A stretch of DNA of 64,000 bases, from the NCBI GenBank assembly GCA_022823365.1, contig JAJDXG010000039.1, positions 21,851 through 85,850 on the forward strand, given 5' to 3'. This DNA comes from Gemmatimonadota bacterium. GTDB lineage: Bacteria; Gemmatimonadota; Gemmatimonadetes; Longimicrobiales; Gaopeijiaceae. The position numbers and the translations under genes are program-made. Below, one piece after another: positions 17,601 to 24,958 of the stretch. How positions within the stretch are numbered: the stretch's first letter is position 1; each line of letters starts with the position of its first letter. The notes under the pieces were generated by a model that saw only the letters and a program-made list of their open reading frames with translations, was not told the origin of the DNA and made no database searches.

Positions 17601-17818
17601 CAGGACGGTTCTTCACCGGGCGCGCCTTCGGCCACACCGGCTTCACCGGCCCCTCCGTGTGGATCGACCCCGAGCTGGACCTGGCCGTGGTGCTGCTCCT
17701 GAACCGGGTCAACCCCACGCGCGAGAACAGCCGGCACGTCCCGCTGCGCCGCGAGATCCACGACCTCGCCGCCCAGGCCGTCATAGACCTCGACATCGAG
17801 CCACGGCCTCCTTCGTGA
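14621..17818 (+). CDS. GH3 (NagZ-like) / serine beta-lactamase-fold hydrolase fusion lipoprotein
   Basis: About 1065 residues. After an unusual Pro/Gly/Arg leader come a lipoprotein signal (VALLLLLAVTAAC), a GH3 domain with KHFPGHGDTRTDSH near residue 269 and nucleophile region FTDALRM, and a GH3 C-terminal domain. From about residue 690 there is a class C beta-lactamase-type domain with SVTK (SxxK, Ser near 747), YSD in the YxN position and HTG in the KTG position. Glycosidase and amidase/esterase activities in one chain could process muropeptides on both sides. GTG 14612 overlaps the preceding TGA, but GTG 14621 has better spacing from AGGGGGAGG. Confidence 0.85.
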   Translation: MKNARRVQPAGPPPGRVHPAGPAPGRVEIAVRWPRPVALLLLLAVTAACQGPPQDSGGAEGSPAALYYDELDGRASTWVDETLASLSLRERIAQLVVPWIPGGYASSSDASFRTLERWVTEDGIGGVVISIGLPHSYASLLNRLQNAARVPLLVTADFENGGPGMRVNHSYALPTLLPQGGGASFPPTMAFGAIGDPAFAHEYGRITAVEARALGVHLNFAPVLDVNSNPENPIINTRAFGEDPEAVARLGTAYIEGAREGGVLTTAKHFPGHGDTRTDSHIELPIVTADRERLEAMELVPFRRAVSAGVDAVMTAHVAVPAILGSDVPATLSPYFLTDLLREDMEFDGLIFTDALRMGAISRGYGAGEAAVLALEAGSDVLLVPEDVGEAIDAVEVAVRTGRVARERIDRSVRLLLAAKARVGLHERRTVDLAAVPEVAGSARHLTFADLAAERSVTLVRDRGGLVPLPPEARGRVVSVTYARNQDLIAGREFDRVAARFVDGFRSLRLDEGSDAAAYQAVQAAARDADVVLLNVYVPPFAGAGSVAVPDALREMVRELSARGAVVVSSFGNPYSLSAFEDLGSYLIAWGSHEVSQRAGAFALMGAADISGTLPISIPPDHPAGDGLRRDALPEQAAIRDAVMAVPSWVVQPLEFVTAAGAGDQAQEAQGQISPLEGDPAAAGMSAAVLEALDRRILAAIADSASPGAALAVVRHGQLVRLRGYGRLDWDPASAPATPSSIYDMASVTKVMGTTTAAMILVDEGRLDLDAPVVRYLPWWSAGDPRKEAVTVRQLLLHRGGLPPFRRFFLEMEGVEAYQQAIAELPLDYAPGDSTVYSDIGMMTVAWAIEEITGQPLDGFLSERVWGPLGMQDTGFSPDSALHGRVAPTEIDADYRGVHVRGVVHDENAFAVGGVAGHAGLFSSARDIAVYAAMMLDGGRAGPCDGTPATPCSAPRPGTVRVVEPATVDDFTRRHDAGASRATGWDTPSGNSSAGRFFTGRAFGHTGFTGPSVWIDPELDLAVVLLLNRVNPTRENSRHVPLRREIHDLAAQAVIDLDIEPRPPS

Positions 17819-17924
17819 TCCTCCGCGACCGGCTCCTCGTCGGCCCCAGCACTGTCCACGTCGCGGCTTGGCCATCCCGGACCGAGCACCCGCGCGTGGA
17901 CGGCACCCGGTCAACAGCCCTCCC

Positions 17925-19382
17925 GTGAGCGGCTTCGGGGGCGTCGACCTGGCGGTACTGGTGGCCTATCTGGCCGCCACCACCGCCTGGGGCGCCTGGC
18001 TGGGCCGCCGCCAGCGGGGCGGGGCGGACTACTTCCTGGGGAACCGCAGGCTGCCCTGGGGGGCGGTGCTGCTGTCGGTGGTGGCCACCGAGACCAGCAC
18101 GCTGACGTTTCTCTCCATCCCCGGGGTGGCGTACCTGGGCACCCTGGGCTTCCTGCAACTGACCTTCGGATACCTGGCCGGCCGGCTGGTGGTCGCGTCC
18201 CTCTTGCTGCCCGCCTACTACCGCGGCGAGCTCAAAACCGCCTACGCGCTCCTGGGCGCCCGCTTCGGCAGCGGGGTGAGGCGCCTCACCTCGGCGATCT
18301 TCATGGTGACCCGGCTCCTCGCCGATTCCGTGCGCCTCTTCGCCACCGCCATCCCGCTCGCGCTGGTCACCGGCTGGCCCTACCCGCTCTCCATCCTGGT
18401 GATCGGGGCGCTCACGGTGGTCTACACCTACTTCGGCGGCATCAAGGCGGTGGTCTGGGTGGATGCCGTGCAGATGGCGCTCTACCTGTTGGGCGCGGCC
18501 ATCGCCGTCGTCGTGCTGCAGGGGCTGGTGGATGGGGGATGGGGGGCGATCCTCTCGCAAGCGGGAGCGGCAGGCAAGCTCCGCATCCTGGACCTGTCCC
18601 TCGACTTCTCGGTGCCCTACACGCTGTGGGCGGGGCTGCTGGGCGGCGGCTTCCTGGCGATGGCCTCCCACGGCACGGATCAGCTCATCGTGCAGCGACT
18701 GCTCACCTGCAAGGACTTGGCGGCCAGCCGCAGGGCCCTCATCGGCAGCGGCGTCGCGGTGGTGGGCCAGTTCGCCGTCTTCCTGCTGGTGGGGCTCGGC
18801 CTGTGGGCCTTCTACGAGAACCGCGCCTTCGCTGCCTCGGACGAGATCTTCGCCCGCTTCATCGTCGAGGAGCTTCCCCCCGGGGTCACCGGGTTGCTGA
18901 TTGCGGGCGTGTTCGCGGCGGCGATGTCGTCGCTCTCCTCCTCCATCAACTCGCTGGCGTCTTCCTCCGCCTACGACTTCTGGGCCCCGGCCCGTGGCAT
19001 CGACGACGACGCGCGCATTCTGCGGGCCGGCAAGCTCTTCACCCTGATCTGGGCCGGGCTGCTGGTCGGAGGCGCGATCCTGTTCATCCCGCTGAGCACC
19101 GGCACAAGCGCGGTGGAGGTCGCCCTCGCCGTCGCCTCGCTGGTGTACGGCGGGCTGCTGGGTGCGTTCGCGCTGGGGGTGTTGTCCCGCCGCGCCACTG
19201 CGGGGGGAACGGCAGCCGGTATGGTGGCCGGGATCGGCACGGTGACGGCCATCTGGATCCTCGCGCCCGACCGCGTGGCGTGGCCCTGGTTCGTGCTCAT
19301 CGGGACGGCGATCACGGTGGTGGTGGGGATGGCAGTGGGTGGGTCACGGTCGCGGTCGCCCGCAGAAGCCCCCCGCCCGTGA
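17925..19382 (+). CDS. Sodium:solute symporter (SSS family)
   Basis: About 485 residues with 13 or so hydrophobic spans. The opening has DLAVLVAYLAATTAWG, then GGADYFLGNRRLPWGAVLLSVVATETSTLTFL, which is the SSS core near the sodium site, and later YTYFGGIKAVVWVDAVQ. GTG 17925 places the first span at the usual distance; a TTG at 17868 would add 19 residues. The family imports sugars, amino acids or vitamins with Na+. Its place between muropeptide hydrolases and a BadF-type kinase, which it overlaps by 4 bases, suggests a MurNAc or GlcNAc importer like Tannerella MurT. That substrate is inferred from context only. Confidence 0.85.
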   Translation: MSGFGGVDLAVLVAYLAATTAWGAWLGRRQRGGADYFLGNRRLPWGAVLLSVVATETSTLTFLSIPGVAYLGTLGFLQLTFGYLAGRLVVASLLLPAYYRGELKTAYALLGARFGSGVRRLTSAIFMVTRLLADSVRLFATAIPLALVTGWPYPLSILVIGALTVVYTYFGGIKAVVWVDAVQMALYLLGAAIAVVVLQGLVDGGWGAILSQAGAAGKLRILDLSLDFSVPYTLWAGLLGGGFLAMASHGTDQLIVQRLLTCKDLAASRRALIGSGVAVVGQFAVFLLVGLGLWAFYENRAFAASDEIFARFIVEELPPGVTGLLIAGVFAAAMSSLSSSINSLASSSAYDFWAPARGIDDDARILRAGKLFTLIWAGLLVGGAILFIPLSTGTSAVEVALAVASLVYGGLLGAFALGVLSRRATAGGTAAGMVAGIGTVTAIWILAPDRVAWPWFVLIGTAITVVVGMAVGGSRSRSPAEAPRP

Positions 19383-20296
19383 CCGGACCGTACGTCGCGG
19401 GCGTCGACGGGGGCGGCACCCGCACCCGCGTCCTGCTGCTCGCCCGCAACGGCGCGACCGCCGGCCGTGCCGAAGGCCCCGCCGCCCTGGTGCGTCCCGA
19501 CCGCCCCGGCGCCGCGGCCCGGGTGGTCGCCGACACGGTACGCCGCGCCGCCGAGGCGGCCGGGGCGGCCCTGCCGCTCCCGGCGGTCTGGGCAGGACTG
19601 GCAGGTGCCGGCCGGGCGAGCGTGCGCCGCGCCCTGGAGGCGGGCCTGCGCGACGAGCACATCGCCCGCACTGTACGGGTCGGCACCGACGTGCAGGCGG
19701 CCTTCCACGACGCCTTCGGGGCCGGTGCGGGCATCGTGGTGGTGGCCGGCACCGGCTCGGTGGTGCTGGGTGCGGGCGAAGACGGCCGCCGCCTGCAGGT
19801 GGGCGGATGGGGCGCGGTGATGGGCGACGAAGGGAGTGGCTACCACATCGGCGTGTCGGCCCTGCGGGCCATCGCGACCGCCACCGACCGACGCGCCCCC
19901 CCGACCGCCCTCACCGCCGCCGTGCTGGGATCCCTCGACCTCGACCGGCCGCGCCAACTTTCCGCCTGGGCCGAGTCCGCCACCAAGGCCGACATCGCCG
20001 CCCTCGCGCCCCTCGCGATCCGCACCTCCCGTTCCGGCGACGCCCCCGCCACCGCCGTGGTCCGGCGCGCGTTGGGCGCGCTCGGAGACCAGCTCACCGC
20101 CGCCATCCGCGAGCTCTTTCCCCCCGCATCCGGCGTCAGGCCCACGGTCGCGCTGGCCGGCGGCCTCGTCTCGCCGCATGGTCCCCTCCGCGCCGATGCG
20201 GAGCAACTCGTCGCCTCCGCCGGCGGCCACCTGCTCTCGGGCGCCGTCACCCCCGAACGCGGCGCCGCGCGCCTGGCTCTCGCCCTCCCGGACTGA
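19379..20296 (+). CDS. BadF/BadG-type ATPase, probable N-acetylhexosamine kinase
   Basis: The GTG at 19379 overlaps the symporter's TGA (GTGA), fixing the start and giving 305 residues. It has the ASKHA phosphate motifs VAGVDGGGTRTR (residues about 5-16), VVVAGTGSVVLG and GDEGSGYHIG. Family members include GlcNAc kinase and the MurNAc/GlcNAc kinase MurK of Clostridium. Alternatives in the same fold (glucosamine kinase, BcrA-type ATPase) fit the context less well: BcrA-type proteins normally come with partner subunits, absent here. It would phosphorylate sugars brought in by the upstream symporter. Confidence 0.8.
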   Translation: MTGPYVAGVDGGGTRTRVLLLARNGATAGRAEGPAALVRPDRPGAAARVVADTVRRAAEAAGAALPLPAVWAGLAGAGRASVRRALEAGLRDEHIARTVRVGTDVQAAFHDAFGAGAGIVVVAGTGSVVLGAGEDGRRLQVGGWGAVMGDEGSGYHIGVSALRAIATATDRRAPPTALTAAVLGSLDLDRPRQLSAWAESATKADIAALAPLAIRTSRSGDAPATAVVRRALGALGDQLTAAIRELFPPASGVRPTVALAGGLVSPHGPLRADAEQLVASAGGHLLSGAVTPERGAARLALALPD

Positions 20297-20416
20297 CCTT
20301 GCGCCCGTCACCCGTCCGCTCCCTCGGGCCTCGAACCCGGATCGCTCCGCGCAGTCCCCCGTCCGGCACCGCGCCGGAGGCTTGACCATGTCCCCGGGCA
20401 GCGGTTTATTCCCGCC

Positions 20417-22948
20417 ATGATCAAGCCGAACCACCCGTATCCGATTCGTGTGATGAAGTTCGGGGGGACCTCGGTCGGAAGCGCCGCGCGCATCCGGCGC
20501 GTCGTCGGTCTTGTCGTCGATGCCCGGGCCAGCTCCACGCCTGTCGTGGTCGTTTCCGCGGTGAACGGAACGACGGACCGGTTGGTCGAGGTCGCCGAGC
20601 TCGCGGGGCGGGGGGACGCCGGACACGAGGCGGTGACGCAGGAGATCTCGGCGATGCACCGGGAGCTTCTCCACGCCCTCGCTCCGACCGACGAAGCGCC
20701 GGGCCTCGCGCTGCGCCTCGATGCAGCGATGGACGACCTCCGGCGTCTGGCGAGGGGGGTCCAGCTTCTCGGCGAGTGCACCCTCAGGACGCGCGACTGG
20801 ATGCTCTCCTTCGGGGAACTGCTCTCCTCGATGCTCGTCGCCGCCTGCATGCGCTCCCACGGCATCGCCGCCGTGGACGTGGACGCGAGGGAGCTTCTCC
20901 GCACCGACACCCGCTTCGGCGCGGCGCGGGTGGACCGGCAGAGGTCGCGGAGGCTGGTGCGCGCGCGGCTTCCCGGAGACGCCGGAGTCCCGGTCGTTAC
21001 CGGGTTCATCGCCTCGACGGCGAAGGGGGAGACGACCACGCTGGGCCGGGGCGCGTCCGACTATACGGCCACCCTTCTCGGCTCGATGCTGGGCGCGGCG
21101 GAGGTCGAGATCTGGACGGACGTGGACGGGGTTCTCACCGCGGATCCCGAGGCCGTGCCCGAGGCCGCCCCGGTGCGCGAGATCACCTACGCGGAGCTCC
21201 TGGAACTCGCCCACTTCGGCGCGCAGGTGATCTGTCCCCCGGCGGTGGAGCCGGCCCGGAGCGCCGGGATCCGGCTGAGGATCCGCAGCACGCTCGATCC
21301 GGCCCTCCCGGGGACGCTGGTTGTGACCTCGGTTCAGCGGGACCCTCTTCGGCCGGTGCGCGGGATTTCCGCGACCAGGGACGTGGCGTTGATCCGGCTC
21401 GCCGGCGTCGAAACGGTCGGCGCTACGGAGGCCTCGCAACGAATCTTCCGTGCGCTCCGTGTCGCCGACGTGGACTCGCTTCTCTTCACGCAGGACACGG
21501 GCGCGCATGCCTTGTCCCTCGCGGTCAGAGGCGCCGACGCGGAGCGGGCGCGGGCCGCTCTGGCGACCGAGTTCCGGAGGGAGCGGGAGTCGCGGCTCGT
21601 GCGCGACCCGACCGTCGAACAGGGGTTTTCGATCCTCGCGGTCGTGGGAGAGGGGATGCGGTACACGCCCGGCGTCTCCGGGAAACTCTTTTCGGCTCTG
21701 GGAGCTGCGAGGGTCAACGTGCACGCGATCGCCCAGGGATCCTCCGAGCGCAACATCTCATGGGTCGTGAACGCAGGGCAGGAGGGCGTCGCGCTCCGCA
21801 CCGTCCACCGCGCCTTCTTCAGCCCGCCGGACGAACTCGAGCCGGTCCGCATCCTCGTGCTCGGGGCGGGCGGGGTCGGCGGAGCCTTCCTCGACCAGTT
21901 CGCCGCCAGCGGGGACGACGCGATGCGTCCGCACGGGGTCCAGCCCGTCCTGGTGGGGATCTCGAACAGCCGGAAGGCCGCAACCGACCTCGAGGGCCTG
22001 GTGGCAGGCCCGTGGAGGTCGCACGTCGAGAAGGGCCGCGGCGATCCCGACCGGGCCTTCGAGGCCGTCTGGACGGGCGACCCGCTCGTCGTCGTCGACT
22101 GCACCGCGAGCGCCACCGTCGCGGCGTGCTACGCGGACTATCTCCGGGCCGGGGCCGCCGTGGTCACGGCGAACAAGCTTCCCCTTTCCGGGCCGTTCGA
22201 GGAGTACGCGACCCTCATGAGCCTTGCCGGGCGCGGGGGCGGCCTCCACCACGGGACCACCGTGGGGGCCGGCCTCCCGATGGTGCGCATGATCGCCGAC
22301 CTTCGGCGCAGCGGCGACACCGTCATCTCCCTCGAGGGGACGCTGTCGGGCACGCTCACCTTCCTGATGGACCAGTTGAGCCGCGGGCGGCGGTTCAGTT
22401 CGGCGGTCGAGGAAGCCCGGCGGAGAGGGATCTCAGAGCCGGATCCGAGGGAGGATCTGGGGCTTCGCGACGTGGTCCGAAAGCTCGTCATCCTCGCACG
22501 GACGGCGGGGATCCCCATGGAACCCTCCGATGTCGACGTCGAACCGATCCTCCCGGAACGCCTCCTCCAACCCGGACCGGTCGGGGAGTTCATCGAGCGG
22601 CTCTCCGGGCTCGACGCCGAGATGGCCGAGCGGACCCGGGCGGCGGCGGCGCAAGGGGGGCGGCTCGTCTGCCTGGCACGGGTGGCGCAGGGCGCGGCGT
22701 CCGTCCGCCTCGAGGTGGTGCCCGCGGAGCAACCCGCCGCCCGAACCCGCGGAACCGAAAACCTGCTCGTCATCCGCTCCCGATGGTACGCCGATCATCC
22801 CATGGTGATTCAGGGCCCCGGAGCGGGGCCCGAGGTCACCGCAGCCGGGCTCATGACCGACCTGGTGGCGGCCGCCGGGCGGGTTGCCGGCCGAGCCGGA
22901 CAGGGTCGACGGCGAACCACCTCGCTCCGGTCAGGTATTTCGACGTAG
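20417..22948 (+). CDS. thrA: Bifunctional aspartate kinase / homoserine dehydrogenase
   Basis: The 843-residue product begins with the aspartokinase signature VMKFGGTSVGS (residues 13-23). ACT regulatory repeats lie around 310-460 (GVSGKLFSALGAARVNVHAIAQGSSERNISWVV). From about residue 480 there is a homoserine dehydrogenase NAD(P) site ILVLGAGGVGGAF, and GTTVGAGLPM and EGTLSGTLTFLMD follow. It catalyses the first and third steps from aspartate to threonine, methionine and (via semialdehyde) lysine, and the ACT domains predict end-product inhibition. The length and order match enterobacterial ThrA. No other thr gene is adjacent. Confidence 0.93.
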   Translation: MIKPNHPYPIRVMKFGGTSVGSAARIRRVVGLVVDARASSTPVVVVSAVNGTTDRLVEVAELAGRGDAGHEAVTQEISAMHRELLHALAPTDEAPGLALRLDAAMDDLRRLARGVQLLGECTLRTRDWMLSFGELLSSMLVAACMRSHGIAAVDVDARELLRTDTRFGAARVDRQRSRRLVRARLPGDAGVPVVTGFIASTAKGETTTLGRGASDYTATLLGSMLGAAEVEIWTDVDGVLTADPEAVPEAAPVREITYAELLELAHFGAQVICPPAVEPARSAGIRLRIRSTLDPALPGTLVVTSVQRDPLRPVRGISATRDVALIRLAGVETVGATEASQRIFRALRVADVDSLLFTQDTGAHALSLAVRGADAERARAALATEFRRERESRLVRDPTVEQGFSILAVVGEGMRYTPGVSGKLFSALGAARVNVHAIAQGSSERNISWVVNAGQEGVALRTVHRAFFSPPDELEPVRILVLGAGGVGGAFLDQFAASGDDAMRPHGVQPVLVGISNSRKAATDLEGLVAGPWRSHVEKGRGDPDRAFEAVWTGDPLVVVDCTASATVAACYADYLRAGAAVVTANKLPLSGPFEEYATLMSLAGRGGGLHHGTTVGAGLPMVRMIADLRRSGDTVISLEGTLSGTLTFLMDQLSRGRRFSSAVEEARRRGISEPDPREDLGLRDVVRKLVILARTAGIPMEPSDVDVEPILPERLLQPGPVGEFIERLSGLDAEMAERTRAAAAQGGRLVCLARVAQGAASVRLEVVPAEQPAARTRGTENLLVIRSRWYADHPMVIQGPGAGPEVTAAGLMTDLVAAAGRVAGRAGQGRRRTTSLRSGIST

Positions 22949-22951
22949 GCC

Positions 22952-23126
22952 GTCTGCCATTTTGGCAGACTCCCCCCATCGTTCCGCCGGGACGGCAACG
23001 CCGCCCCACCCCGCGTTTCCGCCACCTGACAAAATGGCAGACTCGTCTGCCTGCTCCGTCCCGCCGGACTGACATTCTGTCATGTCCATCTGCCGCAACT
23101 CGTTGTCGTCAGACATTTTGGCAGAC
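22952..23126. promoter_or_regulatory. Four palindromic operator-like sites upstream of hsp20
   Basis: Four related palindromes lie between thrA and the small heat-shock gene. GTCTGCCATTTTGGCAGAC at 22952-22970 is perfect (8-bp arms, TTT spacer). The others are CTGACAAAATGGCAG at 23026-23040, CTGACATTCTGTCAT at 23069-23083, and a more degenerate copy at 23108-23126. The consensus is CTGNCA-N3-TGNCAG. Centres are 72, 43 and 41 bases apart, close to whole helical turns. They precede a sigma-54-like promoter, as sites for a bacterial enhancer-binding protein would. Confidence 0.7.
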
Positions 23127-23133
23127 TCGGGGC

Positions 23134-23149
23134 TGGCACGCTCCCTGCC
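23134..23149 (+). promoter_or_regulatory. Sigma-54-like -24/-12 promoter for hsp20
   Basis: TGGCACG-CTCC-CTGC matches the sigma-54 consensus TGGCACG-N4-TTGC with one mismatch. The GG and GC doublets are separated exactly as required (23135-23136 and 23147-23148). The predicted transcription start near 23160 leaves an untranslated leader of about 80 bases before the hsp20 ATG. Confidence 0.65.
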
Positions 23150-23238
23150 CCTGCCGAGGCCGAACCCGCACACCAGGTTCAGGCATCAGGAAGCCTGACG
23201 ACGCGGACTTCAGTCACAAATACCCATGGAGGACACAC

Positions 23239-23688
23239 ATGACGACCATCGCCAAGTATCGTTCGCTCTCGCCCTCGCAGGTGCTGCGGGCCTTCAACGC
23301 CGCCCTTCCGAGCGGCCCCGCGTTTCCCTTCGGGGCCTTCATCAACACGGACTGGGTTCCCCCGGTCAACGTCGCCGAGACGGCGGACTCGATCCTCGTG
23401 ACCGCGGAGCTTCCGGGCGTGTCGCCCGAGGACGTCGAAATCCAGGTCGAGGAGAACGTGCTCACCATCCGCGGCGAGAAGCATGAGGAGCGCGAGGGGA
23501 AGGACGCCGAGCGCCACGTGCACATCTCCGAGCGGATCATGGGAAGCTTCAACCGCTCATTCACCCTGCCGCGCAAGGTGGACATCGAGGGCATCGACGC
23601 CGACTTCGGCGCGGGGGTGCTCAAGGTCAGCGTCCCCAAGGCGCCGGAGACGCGCGCCCGCAGGATCGAGGTGAAGGTGCGCGCGTAG
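23239..23688 (+). CDS. Small heat-shock protein (Hsp20/alpha-crystallin)
   Basis: The 149-residue product has an alpha-crystallin domain over residues about 45-140: PVNVAETADSILVTAELPGV, then SPEDVEIQVEENVLTIRGEK, and GVLKVSVPK near the end (the GxLxxxxP signature). A C-terminal RRIEVKV may serve as the IxI/V tail motif used in oligomer assembly. It is a cytoplasmic holdase chaperone. ATG 23239 follows GGAGGA at 23228-23233. The upstream palindromes and sigma-54-like promoter imply stress control by an activator not encoded in this window. A strong terminator follows. Confidence 0.92.
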   Translation: MTTIAKYRSLSPSQVLRAFNAALPSGPAFPFGAFINTDWVPPVNVAETADSILVTAELPGVSPEDVEIQVEENVLTIRGEKHEEREGKDAERHVHISERIMGSFNRSFTLPRKVDIEGIDADFGAGVLKVSVPKAPETRARRIEVKVRA

Positions 23689-23755
23689 CCGCCCATCCCC
23701 TGATCCCCAGGTGAGAGCCGCGCGGCGTTGCGGCGGCTCATGCCGCTGGACCCCA

Positions 23756-23781
23756 TCGGACCCGGTTCGCGCCGGGTCCGA
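23756..23781 (+). terminator. Terminator hairpin after hsp20
   Basis: Perfect 10-bp stem: TCGGACCCGG at 23756-23765, loop TTCGCG, complement CCGGGTCCGA at 23772-23781, then ATTCTC. It lies 68 bases after the hsp20 stop and well before trpS. Confidence 0.65.
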
Positions 23782-23917
23782 TTCTCATGTCGGACCCAGG
23801 TTTGATGGCATCCCGGGGGATGCTAGTTTGATGGCGACGTTTCTCCGTTCCCGGCGGGCATGAGCCCGTCCTCCGTTCCGGTCCCGCCGGCACCCATCCT
23901 CGCAGACGAACTCGCGC

Positions 23918-24955
23918 ATGACCCACGCCAGCACCCGGCCCCCGCCGGGATCGCGCGTCTTCAGCGGCATGCAGCCCAGCGGCGAAGCCCACCTCGGCAA
24001 CTACCTGGGTGCGCTGCGCCAGTGGGCCGCCATGCAGGACGACTACGACTGCATCTACTGCATCGTGGACCAGCATGCCATCACGGGGCGCTACGATGCC
24101 GCAGCGCTTCCCGGGGCGGTCTTCGATCTCGCGATCAGCTTTCTGGCTTCGGGGCTCGATCCCGAGCGCTCCATCATCTTCGTGCAGTCCGACGTCCCCG
24201 AGCACACCGAGCTGAGCTGGCTCTTCAACTCGGTGGCGCCCATCGGCGACCTGGAGCGCATGATCCAGTTCAAGGAGAAATCCGAGCGCATGGAGTCTGT
24301 GCCGGTCGGCCTCCTCAACTACCCCGTGCTGCAGGCGGCGGACATCCTCATCTACCGCGCCGACGTAGTGCCCGTGGGGGAGGACCAGCGCCAGCACCTC
24401 GAGCTGACCCGGGACATCGCGCGCAAGTGGAACGCCCGCTTCGGCAAGTACCTGCCGGAGCCGCAGCCCTACATTCCACGAGCGGGCCGCATCGTGGGGC
24501 TGGACGGCCGGTCCAAGATGAGCAAGTCGCTCGGCAATACCGTGGGCATTCTCGACGAACCCGACGAGATCCGCAGGCGCGTGCGCACGGCGGTGACCGA
24601 TCCGGCGCGCATCCGCAAGACCGACCCGGGACGTCCCGAGGTCTGCAACGTCTATTCCCTGCACGAACATTTCGCGGACGACGAGCGGCTCGACGACATC
24701 GCCCTCCAGTGCCGCACCGCGCAGCGCGGGTGCGTGCAGTGCAAGGCCATGCTGGCCGACGAGATCGACGAGGCCTTCGCCCCCATGCGGGAAGTCGCCG
24801 CGCACTATCGCGCGCACCCGGATGAGGTGCTGCAAATTCTCGACGACGGAGCGCGGAGGGCCGGAGCCATCGCGCGGGAAACCATGGCGGAGGTCCGGTC
24901 GCGCATGGGGCTCGACTGGAAGCGCAGCGCCCGAGCATTGAAAGGAGGAAACTGA
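23918..24955 (+). CDS. trpS: Tryptophan--tRNA ligase
   Basis: The 345-residue class I synthetase has SGMQPSGEAHLGNYLGA, where HLGN is the HIGH motif (about residues 25-28). DQHAIT, the tryptophan pocket region with GEDQRQHLELTRDIA, and KMSKSLGNT (about 201-209) follow. It charges tRNA-Trp. Length and motif order match bacterial TrpS. The start at ATG 23918 gives a short Pro-rich N-terminus. The DapA-family gene follows 3 bases after the stop, so translation is probably coupled. Confidence 0.95.
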   Translation: MTHASTRPPPGSRVFSGMQPSGEAHLGNYLGALRQWAAMQDDYDCIYCIVDQHAITGRYDAAALPGAVFDLAISFLASGLDPERSIIFVQSDVPEHTELSWLFNSVAPIGDLERMIQFKEKSERMESVPVGLLNYPVLQAADILIYRADVVPVGEDQRQHLELTRDIARKWNARFGKYLPEPQPYIPRAGRIVGLDGRSKMSKSLGNTVGILDEPDEIRRRVRTAVTDPARIRKTDPGRPEVCNVYSLHEHFADDERLDDIALQCRTAQRGCVQCKAMLADEIDEAFAPMREVAAHYRAHPDEVLQILDDGARRAGAIARETMAEVRSRMGLDWKRSARALKGGN

Positions 24956-24958
24956 GTC

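Noticed and set aside
14462..17914. A 1150-residue minus-strand frame antisense to the GH3 fusion
   Set aside because: It is complementary to two well-supported GH3 genes and has the Arg/His/Gly-rich composition typical of antisense frames in G+C-rich DNA.
20362..20378. Attenuator hairpin before thrA
   Set aside because: The 6-bp hairpin TCCGGC/GCCGGA has no U tract, and I see no Thr-rich leader peptide.
18971..21724. A 917-residue minus-strand frame
   Set aside because: It runs antisense to the symporter, kinase and thrA, all of which have clear motifs.
22952..23126. CIRCE element (HrcA operator) for hsp20
   Set aside because: The palindromes read CTGNCA-N3-TGNCAG, not TTAGCACTC-N9-GAGTGCTAA.
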